Shown piece after piece: positions 36,613-48,700 of a stretch of 64,000 nt of DNA. Within the stretch, counting starts at the first letter, position 1; every line of letters starts with the position of its first letter. The notes beneath the pieces were generated by a model that had not been told where the DNA came from, searched no databases, and was given only the letters and a program-made list of their open reading frames with translations. Where the stretch lies: contig CM060171.1 of assembly GCA_030549775.1 (NCBI GenBank), forward strand, positions 138,664,859-138,728,858, in the 5' to 3' direction. Origin of the DNA: Tamarix chinensis. Lineage: Eukaryota; Streptophyta; Magnoliopsida; Caryophyllales; Tamaricaceae. The position numbers and the translations under genes are program-made.

Positions 36613-36950
36613 CCGATCCACCGGTCAGAAATAGTGGTTAGGACATGATGTCCTATGTGTAACCGATCCACCGGTAATAATAGTGGTCATGCTTTGTACC
36701 TGTGCGTTTCCGGTCCACCGACAATAATAGTGGGGTGGCTCGAGCTCAATAAACACAAACCAAAGTTTGCTAAAGATACTTAAAAGATACTAATTACTTA
36801 CAGTGGAACACCATGTGAGCAGGAACCAAACCGATCCACCGGTCAGGAATAGTGGTGTGGACTTTGTCCTGCAAGTGACCGATCCACCGGCGAATAATAG
36901 TGATGTGGACTTTGTCCCACAAGTGACCGGCCCACCGACAATAATAGTGG
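36613..36950 (+). repeat. Double-trio array of CCGATCCACCGGT...AATAGTGG modules (nested LTR)
   Basis: Six related ~24-nt modules begin at 36613, 36663, 36710, 36831, 36879 and 36927. Within each trio the spacing is 47-50 nt. The three positions differ in a repeated pattern: first CCGGTCAGAAATAGTGG, second CCGGTAATAATAGTGG, third CCGACAATAATAGTGG. The second trio therefore looks like a duplication of the first. The same order occurs in the other copies. Confidence 0.85.
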
Positions 36951-37499
36951 GGTGTTCCTGTATTTACATGGATTTGATAAAAATCATGGTGCGTATTGAC
37001 TTATGATAAAAGATTAATTAAATAATTAATCCAGACTATGATTGGGCCTTTATGTATCTATCCGAATGATTGTTCGTTAATATGTGATCATGTTGATCTT
37101 TATGTTCTTTTATTCCCATACATGAGTTATGTATTTATGTGTTGGCCTTAGTGATCAAGTCACCTTACTCAATACTGGACCCGTACTGATACTACCTTGG
37201 TTGATGGGTCCTGTGATGATCCACTGATGGTGGGGAGCAGACCTCTTGTGTAGGTTTAAGATCAGAGACTGTTTTGGGGTGGCTGGCCTGACTTGAGTGA
37301 GTAGGCAATCCAGAATTTGATCCATCGGGTTTTATCTTGTTTAAATGTATTTCTATTTGGAAGTTACAAGTGTTATTTGAAACTTCAAGGGTATTGTAAT
37401 TAACTCTTAATTTCTCGTACTCTGATTTTGTGAATGATCTTCGAATCCTTTTATGAATTGTTAATTTGAATTTAACGTAAATATTTTCTTTAGCCTTAG

Positions 37500-37545
37500 C
37501 ACTTGGTACTGGAACGGTTGGAGAGAACCGGTCTGGTACTAAGTG
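37500..37545 (+). other. Conserved hairpin near LTR 3' end (nested copy)
   Basis: CACTTGGTAC (37500-37509) pairs with GTACTAAGTG (37536-37545), and inside it CGGTT pairs with AACCG across a six-base loop. GTGTGGCGGTAA follows it, ~90 nt before the LTR end. The element recurs in at least two other copies. Confidence 0.7.
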
Positions 37546-38574
37546 TGGCGGTAACATTCCCAGAATTCACAGGTTTTAAGTGTTTCTATCTTAATTGCTT
37601 CAGCTTTAAAAAAAAGTAGTGAATTTTGGGGTGTTACAATATGTTTGTGTTGTGATTGTGATGTGAAATGATGTAACCCGGTAAGACATGCATGCTAGGT
37701 TATGTAATATGATGATGTGGAGTTGACCTAAATGTTGCATGACCATAAATGGGATAATCTAAGGTTTTATGTGGAGGAATCTAGGGTTTGATGTGGCAGA
37801 ATCTAGGGTTGTGTATGGAGGAATCTAGGGTTTTGTATGAATGGATCTAGGGTTTGTATGGGAGAATCTAAATACATAGGGAAGAATCTAGGGTTTGCAT
37901 GGGTGAATCTAGGGTTTCATGTGGGAGTTCTAGGGTTTATATGAAAAAGTTCAAAGGTTTGCATGGGAAGGTTAGGATTTGCATGGGGGTCAAATTTACG
38001 TGTGGAAAGTTGATTTGGGGTGTGAGGAAGGTGATGGAAGTGTGTTTGGGTGTTTGAACACTTTGGATGAAAAATAGTACGTGGGACAGTATAAGGGTCC
38101 ATAGGAGACCGAGTTAGTGTTTGGTGCGGCCAGCTAGGGTTTAGTGTGGCTATTTAGGGTTTCGTAGTCACACGTGTACTTGGTGATTAAAGTGTGATGA
38201 TGAGGGTGGAATCTATGAGTTGTGATGTGTGAAGTGTTAAAATGATTTGGGTTGTGTGAGGTGGAGTAGAATGGGCCACTTGGGCCTACATTAGGGTTTT
38301 GGAATAAAACCCTAGAGTGAGACGATGAGTGGATTTAGAAGTGTAAGGTAGTGGGCCTTGATCCACATACATAGGAAATGGGCTCTAGTGTGAGTTAGGG
38401 TAAGGAGGAAAGAATGTTGGGCCAAGTTAGCAAGTGCATGAGTCTTATGATGTAAGACAGATCCTTTTAGAGGATGAGCGTAGAGGGAGTTAGTCATGCA
38501 TGTCTAGGGTTAAAATTCTGAATGAGACACTTAAGACATTAATCATGTAAAGTGAAAGACTATTGAGCCGGGTC

Positions 38575-38935
38575 CAACCTGATCTATCCGTTAGGAATAG
38601 TGGATTGGGTGTTCCATCCTATATGTGTCCGATCTACCGGTTATAATAGCGGCCAAGAGCTTTATGCCTTGTGTGTTTCTGTCCCACTAGTTATAATCGT
38701 AGGGGATCCCAAGCTCGATAAACCAAATCTGAGTTGCTAAGACACATAAAAGACACTAAGTACTTACAATGGAACACCATGCAAGCAGAAGCCAAACCGA
38801 TCCACCGATAAGGAATAGTGGTTAGGGTGTCTCGCCCTATATGTGACCGATCTACTGGCTAATAATAGTGGTCATGTGCATTGTGTCCTGTGTGTTTTTT
38901 GGTCCACTAGCTATAAGAGTGGGGCTCCTGTATTC
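38575..38935 (+). repeat. Six-module CCGATCYACCGG array (older LTR)
   Basis: Degenerate counterparts of the nested array appear in the same order and spacing: GATCTATCCGTTAGGAATAG, CCGATCTACCGGTTATAATAG, GTCCCACTAGTTATAAT, then CCGATCCACCGATAAGGAAT, CCGATCTACTGGCTAATAAT and GGTCCACTAGCTATAAGAG. Confidence 0.8.
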
Positions 38936-39533
38936 ACATGGATTTGTAAAGAGCATGATGTGAAATGAGTACTGATAAGAGATTAATTGATTAATTAATC
39001 TGGATTATAAATGACCTTTATTTATTATTTATCTGAAGTGATTGCATGTTGTTTTATTATCCTGCATGGATTATGTGTTTTTATGTGTGGGCATCAGTGC
39101 ATGGTTACCTTGCTCAGTACGTAGCGTACTGATCACCTTTTTATGGGTGTTGCTCATTCCTACGAGCATAGGGCCCTTCTGACTTTGTGCAGGTGGGCGA
39201 TGTATATTTTGATGCCTTCGATGTTCATGAAACATCAAGCGGGATTGAGTGTTGAGCATGTACTTGGCTCAATGATCAGGAGTGACGTGGCCGGATTCTC
39301 TCTTTAAGTTATTCTATTTCTTTATGTTATTTCTTTTTGTATTGGATTTTCCAAAACTAAACTACTATCATTTGTAGACATTTTTCCTTTCAAGGAACTT
39401 TGATTACGTACCTTGGATTATGTAAACTTATTACGCATATTATGATTTCTGTATTATGATCCTTCTAGTTCTTTTTATTAACTCTTGGTTTAAGTATTAA
39501 TTAAAGTTTGAAATTAATCCTTTTTAGCCTTAG

Positions 39534-39579
39534 CACTTGGTACTAGAACGATCGGAGTGAACCGGTCTGGTATTAAGTG
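39534..39579 (+). other. Conserved hairpin near LTR 3' end (older copy)
   Basis: CACTTGGTAC pairs imperfectly with GTATTAAGTG around an inner AACGATC/GAACCGGTC segment. GTGTGGCGGTAATATTCCC follows, as in the nested copy. Confidence 0.65.
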
Positions 39580-39660
39580 TGGCGGTAATATTCCCGAAAT
39601 TCACAAGTTTTAATTTAAGTGCTTCCATGTAAAAAAATAGTAAATTTTGGGGGTGTTACA

Positions 39661-39959
39661 ATAATCCCCCCTAACATTTAGATTATTTTTGGTAATATTA
39701 GATAAAACTTTAACTCAAAGCTTAAAATTTTAGTTAATTGCATGAAATTTATAATCTAACTTATAAAGAAGTAAAAAAGTATTTATAAAGATAATAATTT
39801 TTTTTATAAAAATAAGAGAGTTATGTATCGATCAAGTAAGTATACTAAAAGCCACCTTTATTTTAATTTTTTAGGGAAAATGCATAATTTTATAGATTCA
39901 TAACATCATATACAATGTAGTCGAACTTGTCATTAAATATGAATGGTACCAAATGCCAT
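39661..39959. other. AT-rich spacer, nothing recognised
   Basis: About 300 bp between the end of the older LTR and the minus-strand LINE tail. No feature beyond AT-richness is seen. Confidence 0.4.
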
Positions 39960-41480
39960 CTAACAAGGTAGATGTAGCAAGCCTACAAAGAGCATGGGTA
40001 ACAACACTGATATCGGGGAGATACTTGTAGAAAGAAATTATGTTGTTTCAGCAAGATATCCCTACATTCTATAATGATGTGAGCAATTCACCAAGGTGGG
40101 TCACTGTTCTCAATAAGCAAGTTGCCCAACACTTCCAAGTTAGTTTCTAAGATTACATGTGCAACTTTAGCCAAGAGTCACAATTGGAACCCTAAAAGGC
40201 AACCTTTTGTTTCCATTAATAGGGTAGAATATTCATCACTAATTAAAATATCTTGTTCCATAACACACTTGATAACCGGATTTTCCCTTTCTTCTATCAT
40301 TGCATTCCACTTGGTCCTATGATGAGTTGCTAAGCATAGATGGTTGTCATGCTTCAGCTTATAACTCACCTATTTCCTCCTCCAACTTGTTAGAGTTGAA
40401 GTAACACATGGATTTCCCATTATTTTGGCCCACATCCATCTATTTCCACTAAATTTAACATCAATGCACAATTTTCATATGGCACACATCCCCACCTAGA
40501 TACCTCCTTCAGCTTGCCATCCATACATCGAGTTCTGAACATTTCTGCCATTGTTATTTCTTATGGGATAGTTGTACCAATAGGGAAACCAAACCATACA
40601 CATTTGGATACCTTGCATCAAAGGATCATGAGTGTTGATGAATCATCATGTCTGCCACATAACATGTATAATTCCTCAACATTGTGAATTTTTTGATGGA
40701 TTTTAGCTTTAATTCCTATTACTTGTGTTAGATCTCTCCATAAGAACAAGTGTTCTCTAGGTGCAACTTTGTTGAGTTTCTAATATTTCATCCTTGGGAA
40801 ACTAATATTTTGATTTCTCATATTAACATTAAAGCATGTCAACTTGTTGTTGGAAATGTTTTGGTAAATGAACTTGGAAATAAAAGTTCCATGGGGATGT
40901 GGCCACCATAATATATGGTGTATAGGTAGATTATCTAGTTTGTAGAATTGGGTCTTAAGTATGAGTTGGGCTTCAATATTTGAAAAAAAAGGTGATGGAT
41001 AAGGGGACATTTTAGTACTTTGGATTTGGTGTCACATGTTTAGAAGTTTTATCTCTAGCTCCCCTATCAAGGATAGCACCCAACATTTAATATTGTTAAG
41101 CACCATGCTGAATATGAACAACATCCCGTAATAATAGCACAAAGAGATGTGTAAGAGAATCACCGAGTTATACCTTGAGATATAATATCAACTTTAGCAA
41201 CCATCATACATCCGTGGAGCACCCATATTCGCATGGATCTTTTGCAAGATGCTTGGGACAAGTCACGGACTGTGAAAATCTCCTCCACCTAAAATATCAA
41301 ATCTCTTCATTTGCATCATAGAGGGGTCCCAACATCGCTTTCCTACATCTTAGGTATTGTCCCCCTAATAGTCTTTCAAGACTTGGCCAATGTTAGAAAA
41401 TCATCACACAAACATCATGTGTTGCCCCGTAAGGCTCGAAATCCAACCAACATCCCATATCCAACACAATTTGTTGTGGC
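39960..41480 (-). mobile_element. LINE remnant: zinc-binding RT module and RNase H-like tail
   Basis: In minus orientation, after the segment 41280-41041, the frame reads LPIHHILWWPHPHGTFISKF (the W..-G-FS-KS start of the zf-RVT module). With frame corrections LNKVAPREHLFLWR and a degenerate Cys/His region follow. Near 40180-39960 a block IENSDPPWWIAHIIIECRDI resembles the end of the RNase H-like domain that many plant L1 ORF2 proteins carry. Many stops show it is long dead. The Athila LTR begins directly beside it at 41486. Confidence 0.7.
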
Positions 41481-41485
41481 ATTAA

Positions 41486-43114
41486 TGTCAATCAAATATA
41501 CCTATCGACAAATATATCAATCATAAGTAATAAAGGACACTAAGACTGCCAAATTATTGTCTCACAAAGAGTAAATGATAACTCAAAAACTCTAATAAAT
41601 TAAATTAGGCCTAGGCTATCAAAATAAAAATAAAGAATTAAATATGAATCTAAACTAAAAATTTTAGATCAAACTAAATTAAGCTAATATAAAATAAAAT
41701 AAAATCTAATAAAGGTAAAATCAATTAATGAAAGCTTCCAAAGAATCTAGATATATCATTATCCAATTATAATGACTATTTAATCAATTACATGATCTTT
41801 TTACTTACTTGCTATGTGTCAATGGAAATATTTAATTAACACACTCTCTCGAGCTATATTGTCCTATCACCACTTATCAATTCCGCTATCTATAGCCAAA
41901 AGATTTAAATAAATGATGATGCTTTAGGTTCAATTAATTATTTATCATTTCCTATTATTGTAGAAATCATGTAATTATTCTTAAAACCCATTCAAATCCT
42001 ATTTATACTATTTGAACTAAAGTGGAGAATCAACTCTCGCTCTTAACTCAACTTGTTAAATGTTAATTAAAGTTGATCAGTCTATTAATTAGATACAATT
42101 TAGAACAATGGGATGAAACCCATAGAATAATCTAATAATCAAGCAATCAATTAATCTATTAGTATAAAGAATATGGTTTCACTATATATTTTGTAAAATA
42201 AGATTCTATTATATTATTTATTAAAATAAAAAATAAACAAATTAAATAAATAATCTAAATTATACATAAAATATTAAAGTTGATTATATTTGAATATAAA
42301 ATCAAAGCCCTTTAAATTTAAAATCAAAATCAAAGAATAATATTGTATTGCCCGAATGCCTGATGGCATGAATTTTTCTTCTTAGCTTTGGTGTTGTGTT
42401 ACCATCTTCTTTTTCGCGGCTATATTTGTCATTTGTTTTTTTTGCCACGTCTACATCATTTTTTCCTTCTTCTATCCTCTACTCCAGAATTTTTTCCTAG
42501 CCTCTTTCTGCAATTTTTTGTCTTTAGCACCATTTATTTTTTTTCTGGCACTTTTGTTTTGTTTATTGACCAACCCTAATATCCTATCCATTTCTATTTT
42601 TGTCTTTTTTTTCCTTTTTCTTTGTTTACCTTTCTTTTATTTTCTATTTTTTTTTTCTACTCTCACTTTTTTATTTCCTTTTTCTATATCTATTACTCCA
42701 TGAACGCTGTTGTCAATTTGTACCTACATAACAATATTATGTAGATATTAATTAACTTTCTAAAATAGTTTCAAACAAATTTTCACTTTAGGATATATTT
42801 TTAGCTGAAAGTTTAGGTTAAAATTTTCCCCATATTCAATCAAATTTAAAAAACAAAACTAGAGATAGAAATTGTATATTTTGTTTTTATCTTTACACCA
42901 AAATTTGACTTACATGAAAATTATGGTTAAAATACAATAAGTTTTCAAAATCATACAAAAATCAACTTTTACTCTAAAGTAATTAAATATATGAGATTAT
43001 TATAAATTAAGCAAAAAACTAAAAATAATATAAATAAATCCACATATTATTCAAATAAATAATCAAAAGTTTAAAGTAAAATAGTATAAAATATGTAAAA
43101 ATATGCCTTCATCA
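41486..43114 (-). repeat. Athila 3' LTR
   Basis: In minus orientation it starts TGATGAAGGCATATTTTTAC at 43114 and ends near TTGACA at 41486. It aligns along its length with 50569-52144, including the shared phrases TTAAATTAGGCCTAGGCTATC / TTAAATTAGTTCTAGGCTATC and the T-rich block 42370-42700. Confidence 0.88.
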
Positions 43115-45690
43115 ATACCCTCACACTTAGCTTATTATCTGTCCTCAAGCAAGACATGACTTTAAATAAAAAAAATGGAACTAACTAGCCACTTTAGTGG
43201 GTATTACAATTTCATTTAGCATGCACAATAATCTCTTTAAATCCATATGTCACCCTTAGAGGATGAGTAAGGTCTCGTGAGGGTTTCATAGATAATATAC
43301 CTACAAAATCACTCACAAATCACATAAAAATGACAAAAACACTTCTAATACTATTAACTAATGTTGTCCTAGAACCTTCTACTTTCATAACTCCAAGATT
43401 AGCACTCAACAAAGAATTTGTACAATTTTTTTAAAGGCCTGATTTTGACATATGGTTCACACTTAAATATGATAGATATTAACATAACAATAATAATGAA
43501 TGAAATCATAACCATGCCTTATATAGATCAAGATTCATCCTTACAAAGTTATACACTCTTGTTTTTAATTTTCTCTCATATATATTTATGGCTACATATA
43601 TATAAAAATACTGAGATATGTGATATAAGATAACAAAATAACAAGTAACTCACATGTATCAACAAAGAAGGCTCATAATTTTGTGGATAAAAATATCATG
43701 AAATATATCAAATATATATCATATGAACTGAACCATATGCATGAATCTTGTGATTAATCTCTAATAGATCAAGGTCTCCCATCTCAAGAATCAAATAGAA
43801 CTTCGTAGGGGTTATAATAGGCCTAGGTTTAAGGGTTTATTGAAGAAAATAGAAATGATGATTCAACAAAATATCCTACAACTTTGTAGAAACATGCTCA
43901 TGTAGAGAATTCTTATAAATTTGAACTTATGAAGGTATCTTTTCATTACATATCATAGCATCACATATGCTAAGTAACTTCGTTTTGAGCCTCTATATCA
44001 TTTTCACCACTTTTATTCAAAATAAAAGAAAGGATATAAGTTATTTTTTCTCTTCTCTCTTTTTTTCTTTTGTATCTCTTTTTTTTTAATGCTTTTCTTG
44101 TCTCTCCCAAATTTATTATTTTGGATACTCTCTAACACTTTCTTCACATGAAACCTTGAATCACTTGTATAAGTCTCATAAAAATTTCTATTAGTTTTTA
44201 AAATAAGGGTAGAGGTGTGTTTTTGGTCTAGTAAGGAAAAAAGTGGGAGATAAAAGAAATAAATGTCAATGTAAAAGGATCAAAGGGGTTATCTAAGGGG
44301 TGCACATCTTATGTATACAAAAATGGGCTAGAAATCTATTTGGCTATATGGTGGTAAATCCTACGATGCATTTATCACTTTCTCAACTATGGCAATTATG
44401 TTTTAAAAGCTTCAATTATCACATAAAAAGTTACAATAATCTCTATAGTCCATTATAAGGGCTAAGGAAATTAATTTGATTATAAAAATTAGTACATATG
44501 AGGTTTATAAAGAAAAATGAAGCAAAAAAATATAGATTATTTTATGTAAAACGTTCAGAAAAGAAGGCATATACGGCTTAAAAACTCACTATGGGTTGTG
44601 ATGAATCTCAATATGCCATGTTAATATTTATAAAATCATACATGGTATCACTCAATCCACATCCAATCATGTAGATATGTGTTCTTAATATCGAAATTAA
44701 TACAAAAAATTTCCACTCGACTTTATCTTAGTTTTGTGATTCTCTTTTAGCATTATTTCAAATATATGTTCATCATTGATTAGTTAAGGGCTCCTAAGAA
44801 TAAATAAAAGAGTCAAATAAACACAAATCATGCACAATAATAAATAAAACTAATAAATGAATAAATAAACACATAACAAATTAACAAAGCAAAAAAATGA
44901 ACCAAAACTCCCCCACACTTATCATAAACATTGTCCGAAATGGAGGATCAATTCACATAAATGAGGAAAGGTCAATTCAGTATAAGTGAGAGCATCCAAA
45001 TGGTACATGAAAGGAGATAAAAAAACTGTTGTAAAAATATCAGCGGGGAAGCCCATGCTTCTAAGACAACATAATATGTGTTGTGAAGCACATCTCTACT
45101 CTATATTACCTCACACATGGTTCATTCATGTTACCTCTTGGCTTCAAAATGTGCATTAATTTATGTACTATAATTTCTTCATAAGCATGTTAAGTTTCTA
45201 TACATTTTTAAACGAAAAAAAAATTAAATTCCTAGTAAATAAAAAAATATAAAGAAAAATTGAAACATAAAATGAATTATACACATAGACACACTTACAT
45301 GCACTTAGGTTGCCTCCCAAGTAGTGATTTTTTATAGTCATATGCTTGAATCTAGTCCTATTTCACTTGAGATTCTTTAAGCATATAGCAGTTTTAAGGC
45401 TCTCAATGTCTCCCTATCATGGACTTTCAATCGATGTCCGGTTATCTTAAACGTTCATTTTTTTTTTCTGGTTTATTTATCTCTATCACCCTATAGGGGA
45501 AAACTTGTGTCACTGTGAATGGTCTAGAACAATGTGAATGCATCCTTTTCAAAATCTCTTTTCGTGATTCATTTTCATATATGCTTAAATGAAATTCATC
45601 AAGCTCTTTTAATTGTAGGATCCTCCATTCACTTTCAACCTACATATCCATGTTAAGAAAACGAGTGGTTCAAGTGGCTTAAAAAGCTTT
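43115..45690 (-). other. Athila pol-to-3'LTR region (env-like position), no ORF left
   Basis: Athila elements carry an extra env-like or noncoding segment here. No open frame with family resemblance survives. Two similar polypurine-tract-like sequences are visible in minus orientation: AAGTGTGAGGGTATT directly before the 3' LTR (near 43115-43133) and AAGTGTGGGGGAGTTTTGG at 44902-44920. Confidence 0.6.
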
Positions 45691-46180
45691 ATGCTCAATT
45701 TCTACAGGAAGGTGGTAAGGTTTTTTGAAAACAAGTTAATAGGAGGAAATTCCTATGGGGGGGTTTTAAAAGTGGTGTTTTATGCCCAAAGTGTATCATC
45801 TAACTTCAAAGACCAATCTTTCCTAGAAGCATTAACTATTTTTTTCCATTATCCTTTTAATTTCTTAATTTTAAACTTCTACTTATCCGCTAGTTTGGGA
45901 ATGATATGGAGATGCAACCTTATGTGTAACTCTATATTTACCCAAGAGAGCACTAAATGCTTTGTTACAATAATGAGAACCCATGTCACTTATAATAGTC
46001 ATTAGCATTCCAAATATTGTAAAGATATTATTAGTGATAAATTTTGCAATTTTAGTGGGAGTTGCAATATCCTCCACCCACTTAGACACATAATCAACTA
46101 CAACTAGGATATTCATTATGCATAGATTTAGGAAATGGCCCCCTAAAGTCAATACCCCACACATTAAATAATTCAACCAC
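45690..46180 (-). pseudogene. Athila integrase remnant
   Basis: The frame at 46176-45883 reads a core with [10 protein letters not shown] (first catalytic Asp), TIISDMGSHYCNKAF (second Asp) and KVASPYHSQTSG, which precedes the catalytic Glu region. A stop follows directly after QTSG. Later fragments with the LVF-KPYHLPVE-EHKAF motif continue with stops. Confidence 0.85.
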
Positions 46181-46699
46181 TAAAATATTTGTAAGGGGCA
46201 TTTATTACTTTTGAAAAATATTACCAACCCTTTGGCATATATTATAGGTCTTAACAAAATCATAAGCATCATTAAATAATGCAGGTTAATAAAAAAAATA
46301 CTTTGGAGAACTTTGACTACAATTCTAGTGCGTTACTCACACATTCTTTACTATGATAGTGAGATAAAAAGAGAATAAAATTCATGTTCAAGGGTGCATC
46401 TCCTTATTATTTGATCAGAACAAATTTTATAAATATAAGGATCATCCCAAAAATAATATCTCAAGTCATCTAAAAATTTCTTCATTTAATGATATGACAA
46501 GTTATTAGGCATACTTCCACTCATACAGTAGTTATCTATATAAGCATACTGGGAATGATTTGTAAGTGCATAGAGTGACTAATCTTGGAATGTGTCATGA
46601 ATAGGCTCACTCTTGTTATTTACCTTATATTATTATGGTAGACGAGAGAGGTGATCTACAACATTGTTTCCGCTTTCTTTCTTATCCCTACTTTCTAAA

Positions 46700-46960
46700 T
46701 CAAACTCTTGCAGCAGTAGAATTCATTGAATGATTATGAGATTAACATATTGCTTAATAAACATGTATCTCAAAGCATCATGGTTACTGTGCACAATGAT
46801 TTTATTAAGCAACAAATAAGGAGAAAACTTATTAAATGTAAAGACTATTGCTAGGAATTCTTTTTTAGTAGTAGCATAATTCCTTTGTGTAGAATTAAAA
46901 GTTTTACTAGAATAATAAATATTATGGAAAAGTTTATCCTTATGCTGTCCCAAAACTAAT
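46700..46960 (-). pseudogene. Athila RNase H remnant
   Basis: The peptide contains IYYSSKTFNSTQRNYATTKKEFLAIVF and HSNHDALRY, matching the RNase H domain following Ty3/gypsy RT (YYASKTL, NY-TTEKE-LAVVFA, YTDH-AL-Y). It is interrupted on both sides by stops. Confidence 0.88.
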
Positions 46961-47239
46961 CATATATCCACATCACTAGCATCGCACATGAATTCAAAAG
47001 GAATATTCCAATCAAGAGCAAGAATGATAGGACCATTCACAAGTTTTTATTTAAGAGTGTTAAAAGCCTTTAAGCATGCATCAAAAATCTTAAAGGTCGC
47101 AACTTTAACCAATAAAATTATGAATGTATTTAACACATTTAGAGGGAGAAAATTTTTCAATAGTTTCTTCATCTACCTCTATCCCCTTACATGAGTTCAT
47201 ATGTCCTAACACAATCCCTTCTTTCTCCATTATATGATA

Positions 47240-47800
47240 TTTTCCCAATTTAAAACAAAGTTAGTATCCTCATAAAATTTTAGTACAAACTCAAGTTTAT
47301 CCAAACACGCATTAAAAGATGAGTCAAAAAATGGAAAATCATCCATAAATTTTTTCCAAAAATGTTACCAACCATTTCATGAAATATGGCCATCGTACAT
47401 CTTTAGAAAGTAGTAGGAGCATTACAAAGGCCAAAAGCCATGCACCTATAAGAAAAATTTCCATAAGGATAAGTAAAAATAGTCATTACTTGGTCCTTGG
47501 GATAAATTAGGATTTACATATAACTGTAATAGCCATTTAGAAAGAAATAAAATTCATATCCTACTAAATGCTTAAGCATTTGGTTAATAAAGGAAGGGGA
47601 AAATGATCTTTTTTGGTGGATTCATTTAATTTCCTTAAATCAATACAAACACGCCATCCATTAATAGTTCTGGTAGGCACCAATTCGTTATTAGGAAACA
47701 CTTGTAGATGATTAACGTAAGTGCTATATGAAGTTGGATAGATTATACCTGCATCTAATAGCTTAATTAACTCTTTCTTCACCACCACTTATATTTTTAG
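47240..47800 (-). pseudogene. Athila reverse transcriptase remnant
   Basis: The open part (47788-47564) has VVKKELIKLLDAGIIYPTS, PTRTINGWRVCIDLRKLN and KDHFPLP. Continuing with stops toward 47240 are YPYGNFSYRCMAFGLCNAPTTF and a damaged FMDDF-type catalytic box, readable only as LWMIFHFL, so the catalytic Asp pair is lost. Confidence 0.88.
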
Positions 47801-48499
47801 ATTTATTCACATTTAAAGTTGGATCACTTTCTTTTAGTTATATTCTATGAGGATTTTGTGCATGCACATAGAAGGAATAATCCCTTTGATATCGACAATG
47901 ATCTATTTGAAGGCTTTGATTCTCTCTTTAAGCATTCTCATCAACTTTGATTCATGCAATTTAGTCAAAGATGGAGAAATAATGGTAGGAAGAGTATCAT
48001 TGCGACCAAGAAATCCATAATTTAAGTATTTAAGAAGTGGTTTGAGCTCCAAAGTTCAAGGCTCCTCAAATGATGGTTTTAACTTTGGTACTTGATCTCT
48101 CTAGAGCCCTTGTAAAGGGAATACTTTATTTCTCTCATATGGTGGAAGAGAACTTAAGTATTGAATGACCTCTTCAACTCCATCTCCATCTTCATTCCCT
48201 TGGGATTGTACCAGGAATTTCTCTATAGGATCATGTAATACACTTGATTGAAAACAATCATTAATCTCTTCATCCAATACATCAATGCTATAGCAGGCAT
48301 CATCCTCAAATGGTTATTTCATGCTTTTAAAGACTGAATGTAACTTCCTCACCTTTGAATAAAATAATCAAATTACCCTCATAGATATCAATCAAAAAAC
48401 AATCATGTAGCTAAGAATGGTCTACCAAGAATAAGAGGAATTCTTTGATGCTCTTCTATATCAAGCACAACAAAATCAATAAGAAATATAAAATTTTAC

Positions 48500-48700
48500 C
48501 AAAAATCAATTATTTTGCCTATAGAATATTTAATAGATCTATTATCCAACTAAAGAGACATATTAATGGGTTTTGGGTCTCCTAAACCTAAATGCTTAAA
48601 AATAGAAAAAGGCATCAAATCTATGTTATCACCTAAGTCACATAGAACTTTGTCAACTTTTAAATTTTCAATCACATAAGGAATAGTAAAACTTTCTAAA
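48500..48700 (-). pseudogene. Athila aspartic protease remnant
   Basis: The minus strand reads KVLCDLGDNIDLMPFSIFKHLGLG. The Athila protease active site is normally CDLGASINLMP; here the conserved AS after DLG is changed to DN. Downstream QLDNRSIKYSIGKI matches the Q-ADRS-K-P-G-I block. Confidence 0.8.

Larger units (their letters stand above)
32882..37638 (+). mobile_element. Nested solo giant LTR, 4.76 kb, plus orientation
   Basis: It begins TGAAATGCCCC (32882) and ends GGGGTGTTACA (37638), imperfect inverted termini in TG...CA form. The host sequence is duplicated as ATATG on both sides (32877-32881 and 37639-37643). The order inside is: AT-rich start, pyrimidine-rich GC-richer leader (33300-33730), ACCCTAA-containing stretch, TTA tracts (34440-35000), exon-like cassette, minisatellite (35435-35770), GGTTTGTATGGTGGTATTA units (about 36010-36180), six-module array (36613-36950) and 3' hairpin (37500-37545). 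There is no primer-binding site, gag or pol, so it is a solo LTR or LTR-sized nonautonomous element. The TGTAACACCCC ends recall Del/Tekay-type chromovirus LTRs, but the lineage is not proven. Confidence 0.85.
31128..39660 (+). mobile_element. Older giant LTR unit (plus), split by nested copy
   Basis: The right end is GGGGGTGTTACA at 39660, and all downstream modules of the family are present at 37644-39660: minisatellite-like GAATCTAGGGTTTG units, the six-module array and the 3' hairpin. The upstream half (about 31128-32881) has the pyrimidine-rich leader, TTA tracts and the exon-like cassette, and breaks exactly at the nested copy 32882-37638. The left boundary is uncertain. TGTAACATAACCCC at 31128 is a candidate, but the ~400 bp of AT-rich sequence that starts other copies is not present after it, so this copy may be 5'-deleted. 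Confidence 0.65.

Noticed and set aside
36613..36950. Regularly spaced short repeats resembling a CRISPR array
   Set aside because: The DNA is a plant genome, the spacers are themselves similar, the modules come in variant trios, and no cas genes exist; it is an LTR-internal array.
37740..38200. Multiple TTTAGGG/AACCCTA-like motifs suggesting interstitial telomere repeats
   Set aside because: The motif is embedded in a ~25-bp GAATCTAGGGTTTG minisatellite unit and never occurs as consecutive 7-mers.
42388..42703. Phe/Leu-rich hydrophobic frames, apparent membrane proteins
   Set aside because: They are T-rich parts of the Athila LTR and have a counterpart in the other LTR (51410-51721).
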